A DNA stretch of 64,000 nt from Faecalibacterium sp. I4-1-79 (GTDB lineage: Bacteria > Bacillota > Clostridia > Oscillospirales > Ruminococcaceae), in NCBI RefSeq assembly GCF_023347235.1, contig NZ_CP094467.1, forward strand, positions 1,488,001 through 1,552,000, written 5' to 3'. Every line of letters starts with the position of its first letter. The first letter of the stretch is position 1. Made by a program: the position numbers and the translations under genes. Below, piece after piece: positions 47,072-56,413 of the stretch. The notes below the pieces were generated by a model that had not been told where the DNA came from, did no database searches, and saw only the letters and a list, made by a program, of their open reading frames with translations.

Positions 47072-48769
47072 ATGACAGGAAGATACGAGGGACAGCAGCC
47101 GAACACCGAACAGGACGGGGAGAAGCTGCTGCGGATCATGGCGATGGCGGCCAAGGCGGCCGGGGCGCAGCAGGCACCGGCGGACACAAGGCCCGCAGAA
47201 GCGAACCCCGGCGGCATGAGCGAGGGAGACCGGATGGTGAGCACCGCGAGACCCGGCACCGGGCGCGATGATGCCATGCAGAGCCTTTTGCAGGGCGATG
47301 CAGGCGGGAGCGCACCGGCGGGCGCTGCTGCAGAGACGGTGATCGGGCCGGAGGAGATAGCCAAGGCGGGAGAGATTTTGCAGCGGTACAAGACCGGCAA
47401 GGCAGCACTGGACAAGCGGATCATTGAAAACGAGCTGTGGTTCCGGCTGGGGCACTGGAAGAACTACCAGAACAAGATGATGGAGGGAAAGCCGCAGCCT
47501 TCCAGCGGGTGGCTATTCAACAGCATTGCCAACAAGCACGCGGACGCCATGGACAACTACCCAGAGCCGAACGTGCTGCCGCGAGCGGCGGACGACGAGG
47601 AGACGGCAAGGACACTTTCCAAGGTGATCCCGGCGGTGCTGGAGCAGTGCAACTACGAGCAGGTGTACAGCGACACATGGTGGCGCAAGCTCAAGACCGG
47701 CACCGGCGTGAAGGGCATCTTCTGGGACCCGGTGCTGCGGGGCGGGCTGGGAGACATCAGCATCCAGAGCGTCAACCTGCTGATGCTGTACTGGGCACCG
47801 GGCGTGGAGGACATTCAGCAGTCGCCGCACCTGTTCAGCCTGAGCCTTGAGGACAACGAGCAGCTGATCGGGCGCTTTCCGCAGATGGAGGGGCACACCG
47901 GCAAGGGGCTGGACGTGGGGCAGTACATCCACGATGACAGCATTGACACCACCGACAAGAGCGTGGTGGTGGACTGGTACTACAAGAAGGCGCAGCCCGG
48001 CGGACAGACGGTGCTGCACTACTGCAAGTACTGCAACGGCGTGGTGCTGTATGCCAGCGAGAACGACCCGCAACTGGCGCAGCGGGGCTTTTACGACCAC
48101 GGGAAATACCCCTTTGTGTTTGACCCGCTGTTCATGGAAGAGGATTCCCCGGCGGGGTTTGGGTACATCGACGTGATGAAGGACACCCAGACCGCCATTG
48201 ACGAGATGAACCACGCCATGGACGAGAACGTGAAGCTGGCGGCAAAGCAGCGCTTTGTGTTGAGCGACACGGCGGGGGTGAACGAGAAAGAGCTGGCAGA
48301 CTTTAGCAAGGACATCGTGCACGTTGTGGGGCGGCTGAACAGTGACAGCTTTATGCCGCTGCAGACGAACGTGTTGAGCGGCAACTGCATGAACTACCGG
48401 GATGCCCGGGTGAGCGAGCTGAAGGAAGTGAGCGGCAACCGGGACGTGAGCCAGGGCGGAACCACCAGCGGCCTGACCGCTGCCAGTGCCATTGCGGCGT
48501 TACAGGAGGCGGGCAGCAAGCTGAGCCGGGACATGCTGAAAAGTGCGTACCGGGCGTTTGCGAAGGAGTGCTACCTGATCATTGAGCTGATGCGACAGTT
48601 CTACGACGAGCAGCGGGTATACCGCATTACCGGCGAGAGCGGCGGGGTGGAGTATGCCACCTTCAGCGCACAGATGCTGCGCGGGGTGCCCGGCGGCGTT
48701 GTGGGCGGGGTGCAGCTGGGCGACCACGAGCCGGCGTTCGACATTGTGGACGGAAAGATGAACCTGTAG
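47072..48769 (+). CDS. Phage portal protein
   Basis: Portal-type protein of 565 residues that would form the DNA entry ring of a virion. The N-terminal 80 residues are Ala/Gly-rich. The conserved portion begins near FRLGHWKNYQNKMMEGKPQP (about 127-146). It includes GFGYIDVMKDTQTAIDEMNH and the Thr-rich GGTTSGLTAASAIAAL segment of clostridial siphophage portals. The C-terminus after DIVDGKMNL is shorter than I would expect, so it may be truncated. GGAAGGAG supports ATG 47072. Confidence 0.8.
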   Translation: MTGRYEGQQPNTEQDGEKLLRIMAMAAKAAGAQQAPADTRPAEANPGGMSEGDRMVSTARPGTGRDDAMQSLLQGDAGGSAPAGAAAETVIGPEEIAKAGEILQRYKTGKAALDKRIIENELWFRLGHWKNYQNKMMEGKPQPSSGWLFNSIANKHADAMDNYPEPNVLPRAADDEETARTLSKVIPAVLEQCNYEQVYSDTWWRKLKTGTGVKGIFWDPVLRGGLGDISIQSVNLLMLYWAPGVEDIQQSPHLFSLSLEDNEQLIGRFPQMEGHTGKGLDVGQYIHDDSIDTTDKSVVVDWYYKKAQPGGQTVLHYCKYCNGVVLYASENDPQLAQRGFYDHGKYPFVFDPLFMEEDSPAGFGYIDVMKDTQTAIDEMNHAMDENVKLAAKQRFVLSDTAGVNEKELADFSKDIVHVVGRLNSDSFMPLQTNVLSGNCMNYRDARVSELKEVSGNRDVSQGGTTSGLTAASAIAALQEAGSKLSRDMLKSAYRAFAKECYLIIELMRQFYDEQRVYRITGESGGVEYATFSAQMLRGVPGGVVGGVQLGDHEPAFDIVDGKMNL

Positions 48770-48901
48770 TATTTCGCTGCAACGGAGGCGACCGCTGCCA
48801 GCGGCAGAAACAGGGAGCCGAGGTTGGGGCCGTGGCCAGCAGGACACGAGTGCCGCTCAAGGCACGAAGTGGACGCTGGAAGCCACAACCCGTTTGGTGG
48901 C

Positions 48902-49399
48902 ATGGATCTGCAGCTGTTTGCAGATGGTAATGTTGCTGGTAGTGCTGCTGCCGGAGAGGGCGGCGCAGAGGCAGCCCCGGCGGTGCAGGAACCTGCGCTG
49001 CGTCCGGCACAGGAGCGGCTGGCACGGCGCAGCGGTGCACTGCGGGGAAAGGCAAGCCCGGCGGAACAGCCCCCTCAGCTGAGCGGTCAGCCGGAGACGC
49101 AGCCGCAGGAAGGTGAGAAGCCGACCGAGGAGAAGCCGCAGGAGCAGAAGGCGGAAAAAACCCCGGAGGAAAAGCGCAAGGCCTTTGGGGCGCTGGTGCG
49201 GGACAGCGGCGAGTACAGCGACATTTTCAACGAGGTGATGCAACAGGCCATCATCAAGGCGGGCGAGGCGGTGCACGCGGACCCCAAGGCGGCTGCCCTG
49301 CCGCAGGCGCTGAGCGAGGCCTACGGCATCGATGGCGAGGATGTGGACGGACTGATCGAGGCCGTGAAGAACGGCAAGGTGAAGGACAACGCCTACTAA
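48902..49399 (+). CDS. Phage scaffold-like protein
   Basis: A 165-residue protein starting MDLQLFADG, a start common in clostridial phage scaffold and minor head genes. It is followed by a Pro/Glu/Lys-rich disordered middle (about 60-100) and a helical end. No typical ribosome site is present (only GGTGG). Shorter than full scaffolds, it may be a remnant. 48770-48901 holds no gene. Confidence 0.55.
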   Translation: MDLQLFADGNVAGSAAAGEGGAEAAPAVQEPALRPAQERLARRSGALRGKASPAEQPPQLSGQPETQPQEGEKPTEEKPQEQKAEKTPEEKRKAFGALVRDSGEYSDIFNEVMQQAIIKAGEAVHADPKAAALPQALSEAYGIDGEDVDGLIEAVKNGKVKDNAY

Positions 49400-49404
49400 T
49401 CGGG

Positions 49405-49800
49405 ATGGTGACGAGCGACAAGACCGGGGACGAGGACACGGAGGGCGCAATCAATGAACTGGCAGACGACCTTTTGAAGGGCGACAGCGAGAAGGCGACC
49501 GACACACTGGAGCAGGCGCTGGAGAGCGTACGGGCAAAGGATGCACAGGAGGAGCTGGACAGGCTGCTGCGGGCGGGCAAGAGCCTTGGCAGCGTGAAGA
49601 GCAAGATCACCGCAGTATGCAAGCCGGAGTATGTGGCGGGCAACGAATACGACCGGACACAGCTGGACGAGATGCTGCTGGCGCTGCGTGATGCGGATAA
49701 TAACCCGCTGTACACCCAGAAAACGCTGGACGGCTGGGTGAGCGATGCCGAAAAGAAGAGCGCGGAACCTGTGAACGACCCGTGGGCAGACCTGCGGTAA
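49405..49800 (+). pseudogene. C-terminal fragment of a large phage virion protein
   Basis: The 131 codons open with MVTSDKTGDEDTEG but have no ribosome site. The body is a helical repeat-like segment (LRAGKSLGSVKSKITAVCKP, YDRTQLDEMLLALRDADNNP). It resembles the tail of very long phage proteins that may be injected with DNA. I infer a 5'-deleted remnant; the missing capsid and tail genes between scaffold and tail fibre support decay. Confidence 0.45.
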
Positions 49801-49828
49801 AGACAAACAATAACAAACAAAGACGAAC

Positions 49829-49862
49829 ACCCCGGCGGCTGAGAAGGGACAGCTGCCGGGGT
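49829..49862 (+). terminator. Terminator-like hairpin in the prophage block
   Basis: ACCCCGGC (49829-49836) pairs with GCCGGGGT (49855-49862) around an inner CTG/CAG; a short T stretch follows. Confidence 0.6.
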
Positions 49863-49940
49863 ATGTTTTGTGTAAGAATGTCCGCAGGTGTTTTGCAAAG
49901 CGGGATGCGGTAGACTGGACACAGGAAAGGAGGCCGGGAG

Positions 49941-51335
49941 ATGCTGGTAAGAATTGTGAAAAGAACCTTTAGCGGGGCAGAGTACTGCCCGGAGCAGAAG
50001 GTTTTGAAGCTGGGCGGCGAGGGCAGCACCGGGGTGGAGACACTGGAATTTGAGCTGCCGGAGGAATGGGCCGGTATGGCGGTGACGGTGCATGTGCAGC
50101 AGCTGGACGGCACGCTGCCGCAGTCGGTGCTGCTGGGAGAGGACAGGTGTCTGGAGGTGGACAGGATGTTCACCGCCAGCGAAAAGGGGTTGTGGATGCT
50201 GCGGGCGATGGACGGCAACGGATACTGTGCCATGACAAGGCCTGCGCGGTACGAGTGCTACGAGACTTTTGCCACGGACGGGGACACCGAAATCACCCCG
50301 AGCCAGTACGAGGCCTTTGTGGCGCAGGTGCTGGGGGCGGCGAACACGGCAAGCCAGAAGGCAAAGGACGCGCAGAGCGCGGCGGACAGAGCGGAAGGTG
50401 CAGCGGGAGAGGCACAGAAAGCCAAGGCCGCCGCTGCGGACAGCGCGCAGCAGGCAAAGGGCGAGGCAGAAAGTGCACAGACGGCGGCGCAGCAGGCAGA
50501 CAAAGCGGCGGCGCGGGCAGAGGGATACGCGCCCAAGGACGGCACCGTGCTGAGCGTGAACGGCAAGGGCGGCGCGGTGAGCCTGAACGCTGCGGACGTA
50601 GGGGCGATGGATGCGGACAGGGGAGACCTTGTGCAGCAGGTGGTGCTGGAGGGCCGCACCCTGACCGTGGTGTTTACGGACGGCACGCAGCAGACCTACA
50701 CAACACAGGACACCACAGAGCTTACGGCCATGACCGGGGTGCTGAGCACAGAAAACGGCGGCACGGGGCTTGACCGGGCACTGACAGCGGCAGACGTAGG
50801 TGCCGTGGAAAAGGGCAGCGGGGATTACCTGAAGGGCAACCGGGGCAACTACCGGCTGCGCATTGAGCAGCGGGGCGAGTGGAAGGGGCTGACCGTATGC
50901 GCCCACTGGCACACCCCCGGCGCAAGCGCGGTCACGCTGGTGGAAAACGGTGTACTGACCGTTCCGGCGGCGGTAACGGCAGTGCCCGGTGTGGGCTGCA
51001 TCACATTTGAGGGTACGGACGGCAGCTGCACTGTGACCAGCGCCGATGTGCGGTGCAAAGTATGCGCCAACAGCGGCACGGCAGAGGGCGCAATGCCCGC
51101 ACCGGCTACCCCGGCATGGGAAGCGCTGGTAGGGATGCTGGGAACCGGCGGCATTACCACTGCGGAAAAGCGGGCGGTGCTGACCGTGCTGCGCACGCTG
51201 GCGGCGGGCAATGATGCAGCGGCAGCGGCCTGTGACCGCTTAGAGGCGCTGTGGGGCGCAGACGACCCGGACAACAGGAACACTGCCCGGCTGAGCCTTG
51301 CAGTGCTGGGCAGAATGATCCTTGGGAGGAGCTAA
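49941..51335 (+). CDS. Phage tail fibre / baseplate-type protein
   Basis: A 464-residue structural protein. Beta-rich N-terminal 120 residues are followed by an Ala/Lys/Gln coiled coil (about 130-195, QKAKDAQSAADRAEG). Then come the tail-fibre motif DGTVLSVNGKGGAVSLNAADVGA and a receptor-side region. The end (about 390-464) is helical. AAAGGAGG (49926-49933) supports ATG 49941. Likely adhesin of the former phage. Confidence 0.7.
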   Translation: MLVRIVKRTFSGAEYCPEQKVLKLGGEGSTGVETLEFELPEEWAGMAVTVHVQQLDGTLPQSVLLGEDRCLEVDRMFTASEKGLWMLRAMDGNGYCAMTRPARYECYETFATDGDTEITPSQYEAFVAQVLGAANTASQKAKDAQSAADRAEGAAGEAQKAKAAAADSAQQAKGEAESAQTAAQQADKAAARAEGYAPKDGTVLSVNGKGGAVSLNAADVGAMDADRGDLVQQVVLEGRTLTVVFTDGTQQTYTTQDTTELTAMTGVLSTENGGTGLDRALTAADVGAVEKGSGDYLKGNRGNYRLRIEQRGEWKGLTVCAHWHTPGASAVTLVENGVLTVPAAVTAVPGVGCITFEGTDGSCTVTSADVRCKVCANSGTAEGAMPAPATPAWEALVGMLGTGGITTAEKRAVLTVLRTLAAGNDAAAAACDRLEALWGADDPDNRNTARLSLAVLGRMILGRS

Positions 51336-51336
51336 G

Positions 51337-51888
51337 ATGGGGTACACAAAACAGAATTTTATTGACGGCCAGACCCTGACCGCTGCCAAGCTGAACCACA
51401 TGGAAGCAGGCATTGCAGCAGCGTGGGACATGGCCGGAAGCGGCACGGGCGGCGGCGCAGTGACGGGTATTCCCGGTGCGGCGGGGGACGGAGAGACGGA
51501 CGACACGGAAGCACTGACGGCGGCGCTGAGCCAGAGCAACTGCGTGGTGGACGGAGGAAACAAAAAGTACAAGTACTTTGAGATCATCGTCAACAACGTT
51601 GAGGATCTGGAAGTTCGGAACGTGATCTTTTGGAAGGGCGCGAACATGGTGCTGGAGGGGTGCAAAAACATCCGGTTCGTCAACTGCACATGGGAAGGCA
51701 TCAACCCGAACGGTGTAAACAAAATATGGACCTGAGGCATCCGGCTGCGGGGACGCATGGAGAACGACGAGAGCATTTGGTGCGAAAACATTTGGATCGA
51801 AGGATGCATATTCCAGAAAGTCTGGTATAACCCGTATGTGAATAACGGCAGACCGCAGGATGTTTCGGACGCTGCGATTTTACCATAG
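51337..51888 (+). pseudogene. Tail-associated beta-helix protein, interrupted by TGA and truncated
   Basis: GGGAGGAG precedes ATG 51337; the protein starts MGYTKQNFIDGQTLTAAKLN. At residue 133 a TGA (51733-51735) interrupts. The same frame stays open for 50 more codons with beta-helix-like sequence (GIRLRGRMENDESIWCENIW) until TAG 51886. Nine bases later the CRISPR array starts, so the gene has lost its 3' part. Confidence 0.7.
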
Positions 51889-51897
51889 CTTTTTTAA

Positions 51898-54230
51898 ATT
51901 TCTATCCACGCCCTCCTCGCGGAGGGCGACCGTTGTACAGCGTACCGGGTCTGTACAAACTGTAAATTTCTATCCACGCCCTCCGCGAGGAGGGCGACAT
52001 GGGTTACAACACCTTACAGGCAATCATGCAAGATTTCTATCCACGCCCTCCGCGAGGAGGGCGACTATAGCTCATAACGTAGTTGAAAGCCCACGTTGAA
52101 TTTCTATACACGCCCTCCGCGAGGAGGGCGACTCGCCACGTCCCAGCCGTTCTTGATGACGTACTGTATTTCTATCCACGCCCTCCGCGAGGAGGGCGAC
52201 GATCAGATCCTGACTGCTCTCGTCCTTGCCGCCAAAATTTCTATCCACGCCCTCCGCGAGGAGGGCGACGCTTCTGCGATTTTGTCACGGTCTGCCATCG
52301 CCTATTTCTATCCACGCCCTCCGCGAGGAGGGCGACCGGCGGCGGCTGATGCCGGTGCGGGCAAGTACCCGAATTTCTATCCACGCCCTCCGCGAGGAGG
52401 GCGACCGACGACTACCTTGTTAAAATCTTAGATATCCTACATTTCTATCCACGCCCTCCGCGAGGAGGGCGACACTGGGCTATCGTCACAGGCGAACTCC
52501 TTAACTTTATTTCTATCCACGCCCTCCGCGAGGAGGGCGACAATCATACCAGACGAATGCGGCATAATCGTATATAATTTCTATCCACGCCCTCCGCGAG
52601 GAGGGCGACCTGCGTCTGGCTCTAATCTCTCTCAGTTCGTCAATTTCTATCCACGCCCTCCGCGAGGAGGGCGACATTTGATGGCACTGATTAAAATCAA
52701 GGACGTAAAAATTTCTATCCACGCCCTCCGCGAGGAGGGCGACTATTAACTTGTTGTAGTAGTAGTAGTGTTATTTCTATCCACGCCCTCCGCGAGGAGG
52801 GCGACGCCGCTCTGGTTACTGTTCGTTATGATGCCAGTTAATTTCTATCCACGCCCTCCGCGAGGAGGGCGACACGCACTTCCGCGTCTATCGGCAGAGT
52901 GGATTCAAGATTTCTATCCACGCCCTCCGCGAGGAGGGCGACATGGGGCAAAGGCTTTGTGATCATCGGCGCAGCGATTTCTATCCACGCCCTCCGCGAG
53001 GAGGGCGACCAGTACGAACCGGAGTACAAAGAGCGGTACGACATTTCTATCCACGCCCTCCGCGAGGAGGGCGACTCATCTGTGCCGGCTGTTGCAAGTT
53101 TTCATCCCGATTTCTATCCACGCCCTCCGCGAGGAGGGCGACCGCTCCAGACCGTTGGAACATACTGGCAACGTTGTATTTCTATCCACGCCCTCCTCGC
53201 GGAGGGCGACTATACCACAAACGCACCTCATGGTCAAGAGGTGTTATTTCTATCCACGCCCTCCTCGCGGAGGGCGACTGATTTTCACCCCCTTTTTATC
53301 CATTTTTTACCAAATTTCTATCCACGCCCTCCTCGCGGAGGGCGACCCCGGACGGCGCTGCGTTCTGCCCATGGTGCGGATTTCTATCCACGCCCTCCTC
53401 GCGGAGGGCGACACGGCGTTTCTTCTACTTCCCCCATGAAGTATTTATTTCTATCCACGCCCTCCTCGCGGAGGGCGACCTGACATCCATTCTTGCGAGA
53501 GTGTAGGCACTTCTATTTCTATCCACGCCCTCCTCGCGGAGGGCGACACTTGCGCTGTTGCAATCATGCGGTGATACTCGTATTTCTATCCACGCCCTCC
53601 TCGCGGAGGGCGACGACCCGGATATTTGCGTCAACTGCCCGCTTGAGGATTTCTATCCACGCCCTCCTCGCGGAGGGCGACGGCCTTGCCTGCCGGTGTC
53701 CCGGCCAGCGTGAGACATTTCTATCCACGCCCTCCTCGCGGAGGGCGACTTTGCTTCGCGGTCGCTGCATTCGCGGTACTTGTGCATTTCTATCCACGCC
53801 CTCCTCGCGGAGGGCGACGTCTGCGTCTGGCTCTAACTTCTCTTAGCTCGTCAATTTCTATCCACGCCCTCCTCGCGGAGGGCGACGCGCGGGCGCGCGC
53901 AGCAGCGGGCGCACGCCGCGGATTTCTATCCACGCCCTCCTCGCGGAGGGCGACCAGCGGCTGCAATCCATGGTCGAGGACTTGCCGGAGATTTCTATCC
54001 ACGCCCTCCTCGCGGAGGGCGACGCTGACCTACTTGATAAGTGGGATGTATCAATAGCGATTTCTATCCACGCCCTCCTCGCGGAGGGCGACAGGCGGCT
54101 CCCCTTAAGGCATAAAGGGGAACAGATATATTTCTATCCACGCCCTCCTCGCGGAGGGCGACCCTGCCCCTCGGTATCGATGAGCGACAGCTTGCTGATT
54201 TCTATCCACGCCCTCCTCGCGGAGGGCGAC
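51898..54230 (-). CRISPR. Type I-C CRISPR array, 35 repeats and 34 spacers
   Basis: Repeats are 33 bases; in transcript orientation each begins GTCGCCCTCC, has a 4-base loop, then GGAGGGC, and ends GTGGATAGAAAT, as in type I-C. Spacers are 33-37 bases except one of 29 (52744-52772). Repeat 1 (51898) and repeats 20-35 (53178-54230) share one loop; repeats 2-19 (51966-53142) carry its reverse complement. Repeat 4 (52100-52132) has one substitution in the handle. The leader lies at the right, next to cas2, so spacers near 54.2 kb are newest. Apparent reading frames across the array are repeat artefacts. Confidence 0.98.
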
Positions 54231-54410
54231 AGCAAAAACAGAGAGAAAACCCTCTGCGTTTGTCTCATTATACACCTCTCTGCACAAATTGCAAAGAGAT
54301 GTCTGCAAACCAAACCGCAAAATCACACCGTTACTTGCGCAAACGGCTGGTATTCCGGTGCGAAGCGTCCCGGAAAACCATGTGTGCTGCCGATTCGCAC
54401 TGGCCGGACA
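54231..54410 (-). promoter_or_regulatory. CRISPR leader and pre-crRNA promoter
   Basis: Minus strand: TTGCAA (54289-54294), 16-base spacer, TATAAT (54267-54272), then about 30 bases to the first repeat. The AT-rich 180 bases between cas2 and the array are the leader. Confidence 0.75.
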
Positions 54411-54701
54411 TCAAAAGAGCAACACGCTGTCTTGGGCAAATTCTGGGTGCAGTCCAACCTGCTCGACCTTGGTCTGGTAGTTGTTGCCCAGCTGGTAGAA
54501 CCGCAGACTGTCCAAGGCAGGGTCGATCAGGGCGGTCAGCTCTGCTTTGAGAACTGCGTACTGCGAAGCGTTCAGCAGGCATTCGAACACGGAATTTTGC
54601 ACCCGCTGCCCATGATCTACGCACTTCTTGGCAACCTTGCGCAGCCGCTTGCGTCCGGCGGAGGTCTCGGTGTTTACGTCGTAGGTGATCAGTACTAGCA
54701 T
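54411..54701 (-). CDS. cas2: CRISPR-associated endonuclease Cas2
   Basis: Ninety-six residues starting MLVLITYDV with the ferredoxin-like fold and the conserved Asp8 and SVFEC motif. Partner of Cas1 in spacer integration. It lies nine bases after cas1 and last before the leader. Confidence 0.95.
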   Translation of the reverse strand: MLVLITYDVNTETSAGRKRLRKVAKKCVDHGQRVQNSVFECLLNASQYAVLKAELTALIDPALDSLRFYQLGNNYQTKVEQVGLHPEFAQDSVLLF

Positions 54702-54710
54702 GATTGCACC

Positions 54711-55742
54711 TCATTTCCAGAAAAACGGAGGGTAAACCTCTAAATCGCCCCGCAGGGTGCGCGCCAGCAGCAACGCCTGCACATAAGGCACAAGCCCCCA
54801 GCAGAGCTTTTCCTTCAAAAACGGGTGGGTGATGACTTCGCGCTTTTTCTGCTGCCATGCGTTCAGGAATGCACGGCGTCCCTCCTCGGTCAGCAGAACG
54901 GCACCGTTTTCCTGCTTTTCAAAGTGCTTTGCATTCAGCACTTTCTGGTTGATACAGGACAACACGAAACGGTCAGCCAGAACGGTGCGTAGCTCTTCCA
55001 TCAGATCCAATGCAAGGCTGCGCCGCCCGGGACGGGCGCGGTGCAGAAAGCCCACATAAGGGTCCAGCCCGGCACCCTCCAGCGCAGCGGCGCAATCGCT
55101 GGCCAGCAGGGAATAGGCAAAGGACAGCAGCGCGTTCACATTGTCCAGTGGCGGTCTGCGGCTGCGGCAGGTAAACACAAAGGCATCGTTCTGCTGTAAG
55201 ATCAGCGCGTTGAACCGGTCGAAGTACCGCTGTGCAGCTTCGCCTTCCAGCCCGCGCAGCTGCTCCAGATCCTCGCAGCCTTCCACCAGCGGTAGGGCAG
55301 CCGCCAGTTGTGCGCTGGTCTGTTTCAATTCGTCCACGGGCACCCGCTGCGGGTGGTCCCGGGTGGCGCGCTCCAGCACCCAGCGGGCATTGTAAACCTT
55401 GCCCAGAATAAAGCTGCGGGCATAGCTACAGCTGAGCGCTTCACTGGAGGCAACGGCGTACTGGGTCTGCCGCAGCAATACGTTGCCGCGTTCCTCGCCC
55501 ACAGTGCGCGCTAAAAAGCGGCCGCGCGGGGTATAAAAGCTCAGGTCGATGCCCATACGCCCGCATTTGCCCATTAGCGCAGGGCTGGCACCGCTGTAAC
55601 TGAAGCAGAGGATGCTTTCCAGCGTGTGCAGCGGCACCCGCCCGACCTCGGATTTCCCACGGCTGACCACAACGTTTTCGCCGTCCAGCGTGAGGTAAGC
55701 GTCCTCGCTGAGGACGAACAGGGAGTTCAGGAATTGCCGCAT
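54711..55742 (-). CDS. cas1: CRISPR-associated integrase Cas1 (type I-C)
   Basis: Metal-dependent integrase of 343 residues, the usual Cas1c length. N-terminal beta domain with ENVVVSRGKSEVGRVPLHTLE; C-terminal helical domain with the PPLDNVNALLSFAYSLLASD segment and downstream acidic and His ligands (GFLHRARPGRRSLALDLMEE). GGAGGTG fixes ATG 55742. It overlaps cas4 by 16 bases. Confidence 0.96.
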   Translation of the reverse strand: MRQFLNSLFVLSEDAYLTLDGENVVVSRGKSEVGRVPLHTLESILCFSYSGASPALMGKCGRMGIDLSFYTPRGRFLARTVGEERGNVLLRQTQYAVASSEALSCSYARSFILGKVYNARWVLERATRDHPQRVPVDELKQTSAQLAAALPLVEGCEDLEQLRGLEGEAAQRYFDRFNALILQQNDAFVFTCRSRRPPLDNVNALLSFAYSLLASDCAAALEGAGLDPYVGFLHRARPGRRSLALDLMEELRTVLADRFVLSCINQKVLNAKHFEKQENGAVLLTEEGRRAFLNAWQQKKREVITHPFLKEKLCWGLVPYVQALLLARTLRGDLEVYPPFFWK

Positions 55743-56413
55743 GGTGTCACCTCCGTGGCCGTCTCGTCCAGATAGCGCCGCAGATAAGCCTTGGCGTCTG
55801 CCTTCTGGCAGAGCATCGGCAGACAGAGCTCTTTCAGGGAACAGGCGTTGCAGTGCTTGCCGGGCTTTACCTTTGGGGTGTAGCCGCGGGCAAAATACTG
55901 GTTCATTTCGTCCGCCATCTGCCGGGTGGTGCTGCGCAATTCGTCGGTAAAAGGTACGACCTCCCGCCGCTTCGTCTCGCAGTAATACAGCGCCCCTTCC
56001 GGGATATGGCACACCAGCATTTCCTCCAGCGCCATGGCCTGTGCGCATAATTGCAGCCGGTCGGCATCGGTTTCCTTTGCGTGGCCGTGCTTGTACTCCA
56101 CCGGGTAGGGCTGCCAGCGCCCGGGGGTGCTTTGCAGCGGGATGCCATCCGCACAAGCCCGGAACTCCACCACGTCACAGTTGCCGGACATCCGCAGCCG
56201 GTGGCTGGTCACCCGCATTCCCCGAGTGATCAGCAAATCGCCCCGGCGCTCGGTGCGGGTGTCATCGTGGCAGCGGGTATGGTTCAGCTGTCCTTCGGTG
56301 GTGCGCAGATTTTCTGCCCATTGCTGCTCCAGATGGATCAGTGCCCACTGGCGGCGGCAGAAGGCAAAATGCTGGATGCCGGACATTTGCAGGTAGTCAT
56401 CCGGCGCGTCCAT
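55727..56413 (-). CDS. cas4: CRISPR-associated exonuclease Cas4
   Basis: Iron-sulfur nuclease of 228 residues that processes prespacers and helps set the PAM. Cys19 (HFAFCRRQ) and the C-terminal CNACSLKELC supply the cluster; PVEYKHG near 113 holds the nuclease Glu and Lys. Start overlaps the cas7 stop (ATGA). Confidence 0.95.
   Translation of the reverse strand: MDAPDDYLQMSGIQHFAFCRRQWALIHLEQQWAENLRTTEGQLNHTRCHDDTRTERRGDLLITRGMRVTSHRLRMSGNCDVVEFRACADGIPLQSTPGRWQPYPVEYKHGHAKETDADRLQLCAQAMALEEMLVCHIPEGALYYCETKRREVVPFTDELRSTTRQMADEMNQYFARGYTPKVKPGKHCNACSLKELCLPMLCQKADAKAYLRRYLDETATEVTPCGNS

Noticed and set aside
51860-54002. Many open frames in the CRISPR array encoding FYPRPPRGGR-type repeats
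   Set aside because: They are translations of the 33-base repeat; no real proteins.
51931-54197. Spacers targeting the adjacent prophage block or other genes in the window
   Set aside because: I compared several coding-like spacers with the portal and tail genes by eye and saw no match; a proper search was not possible.
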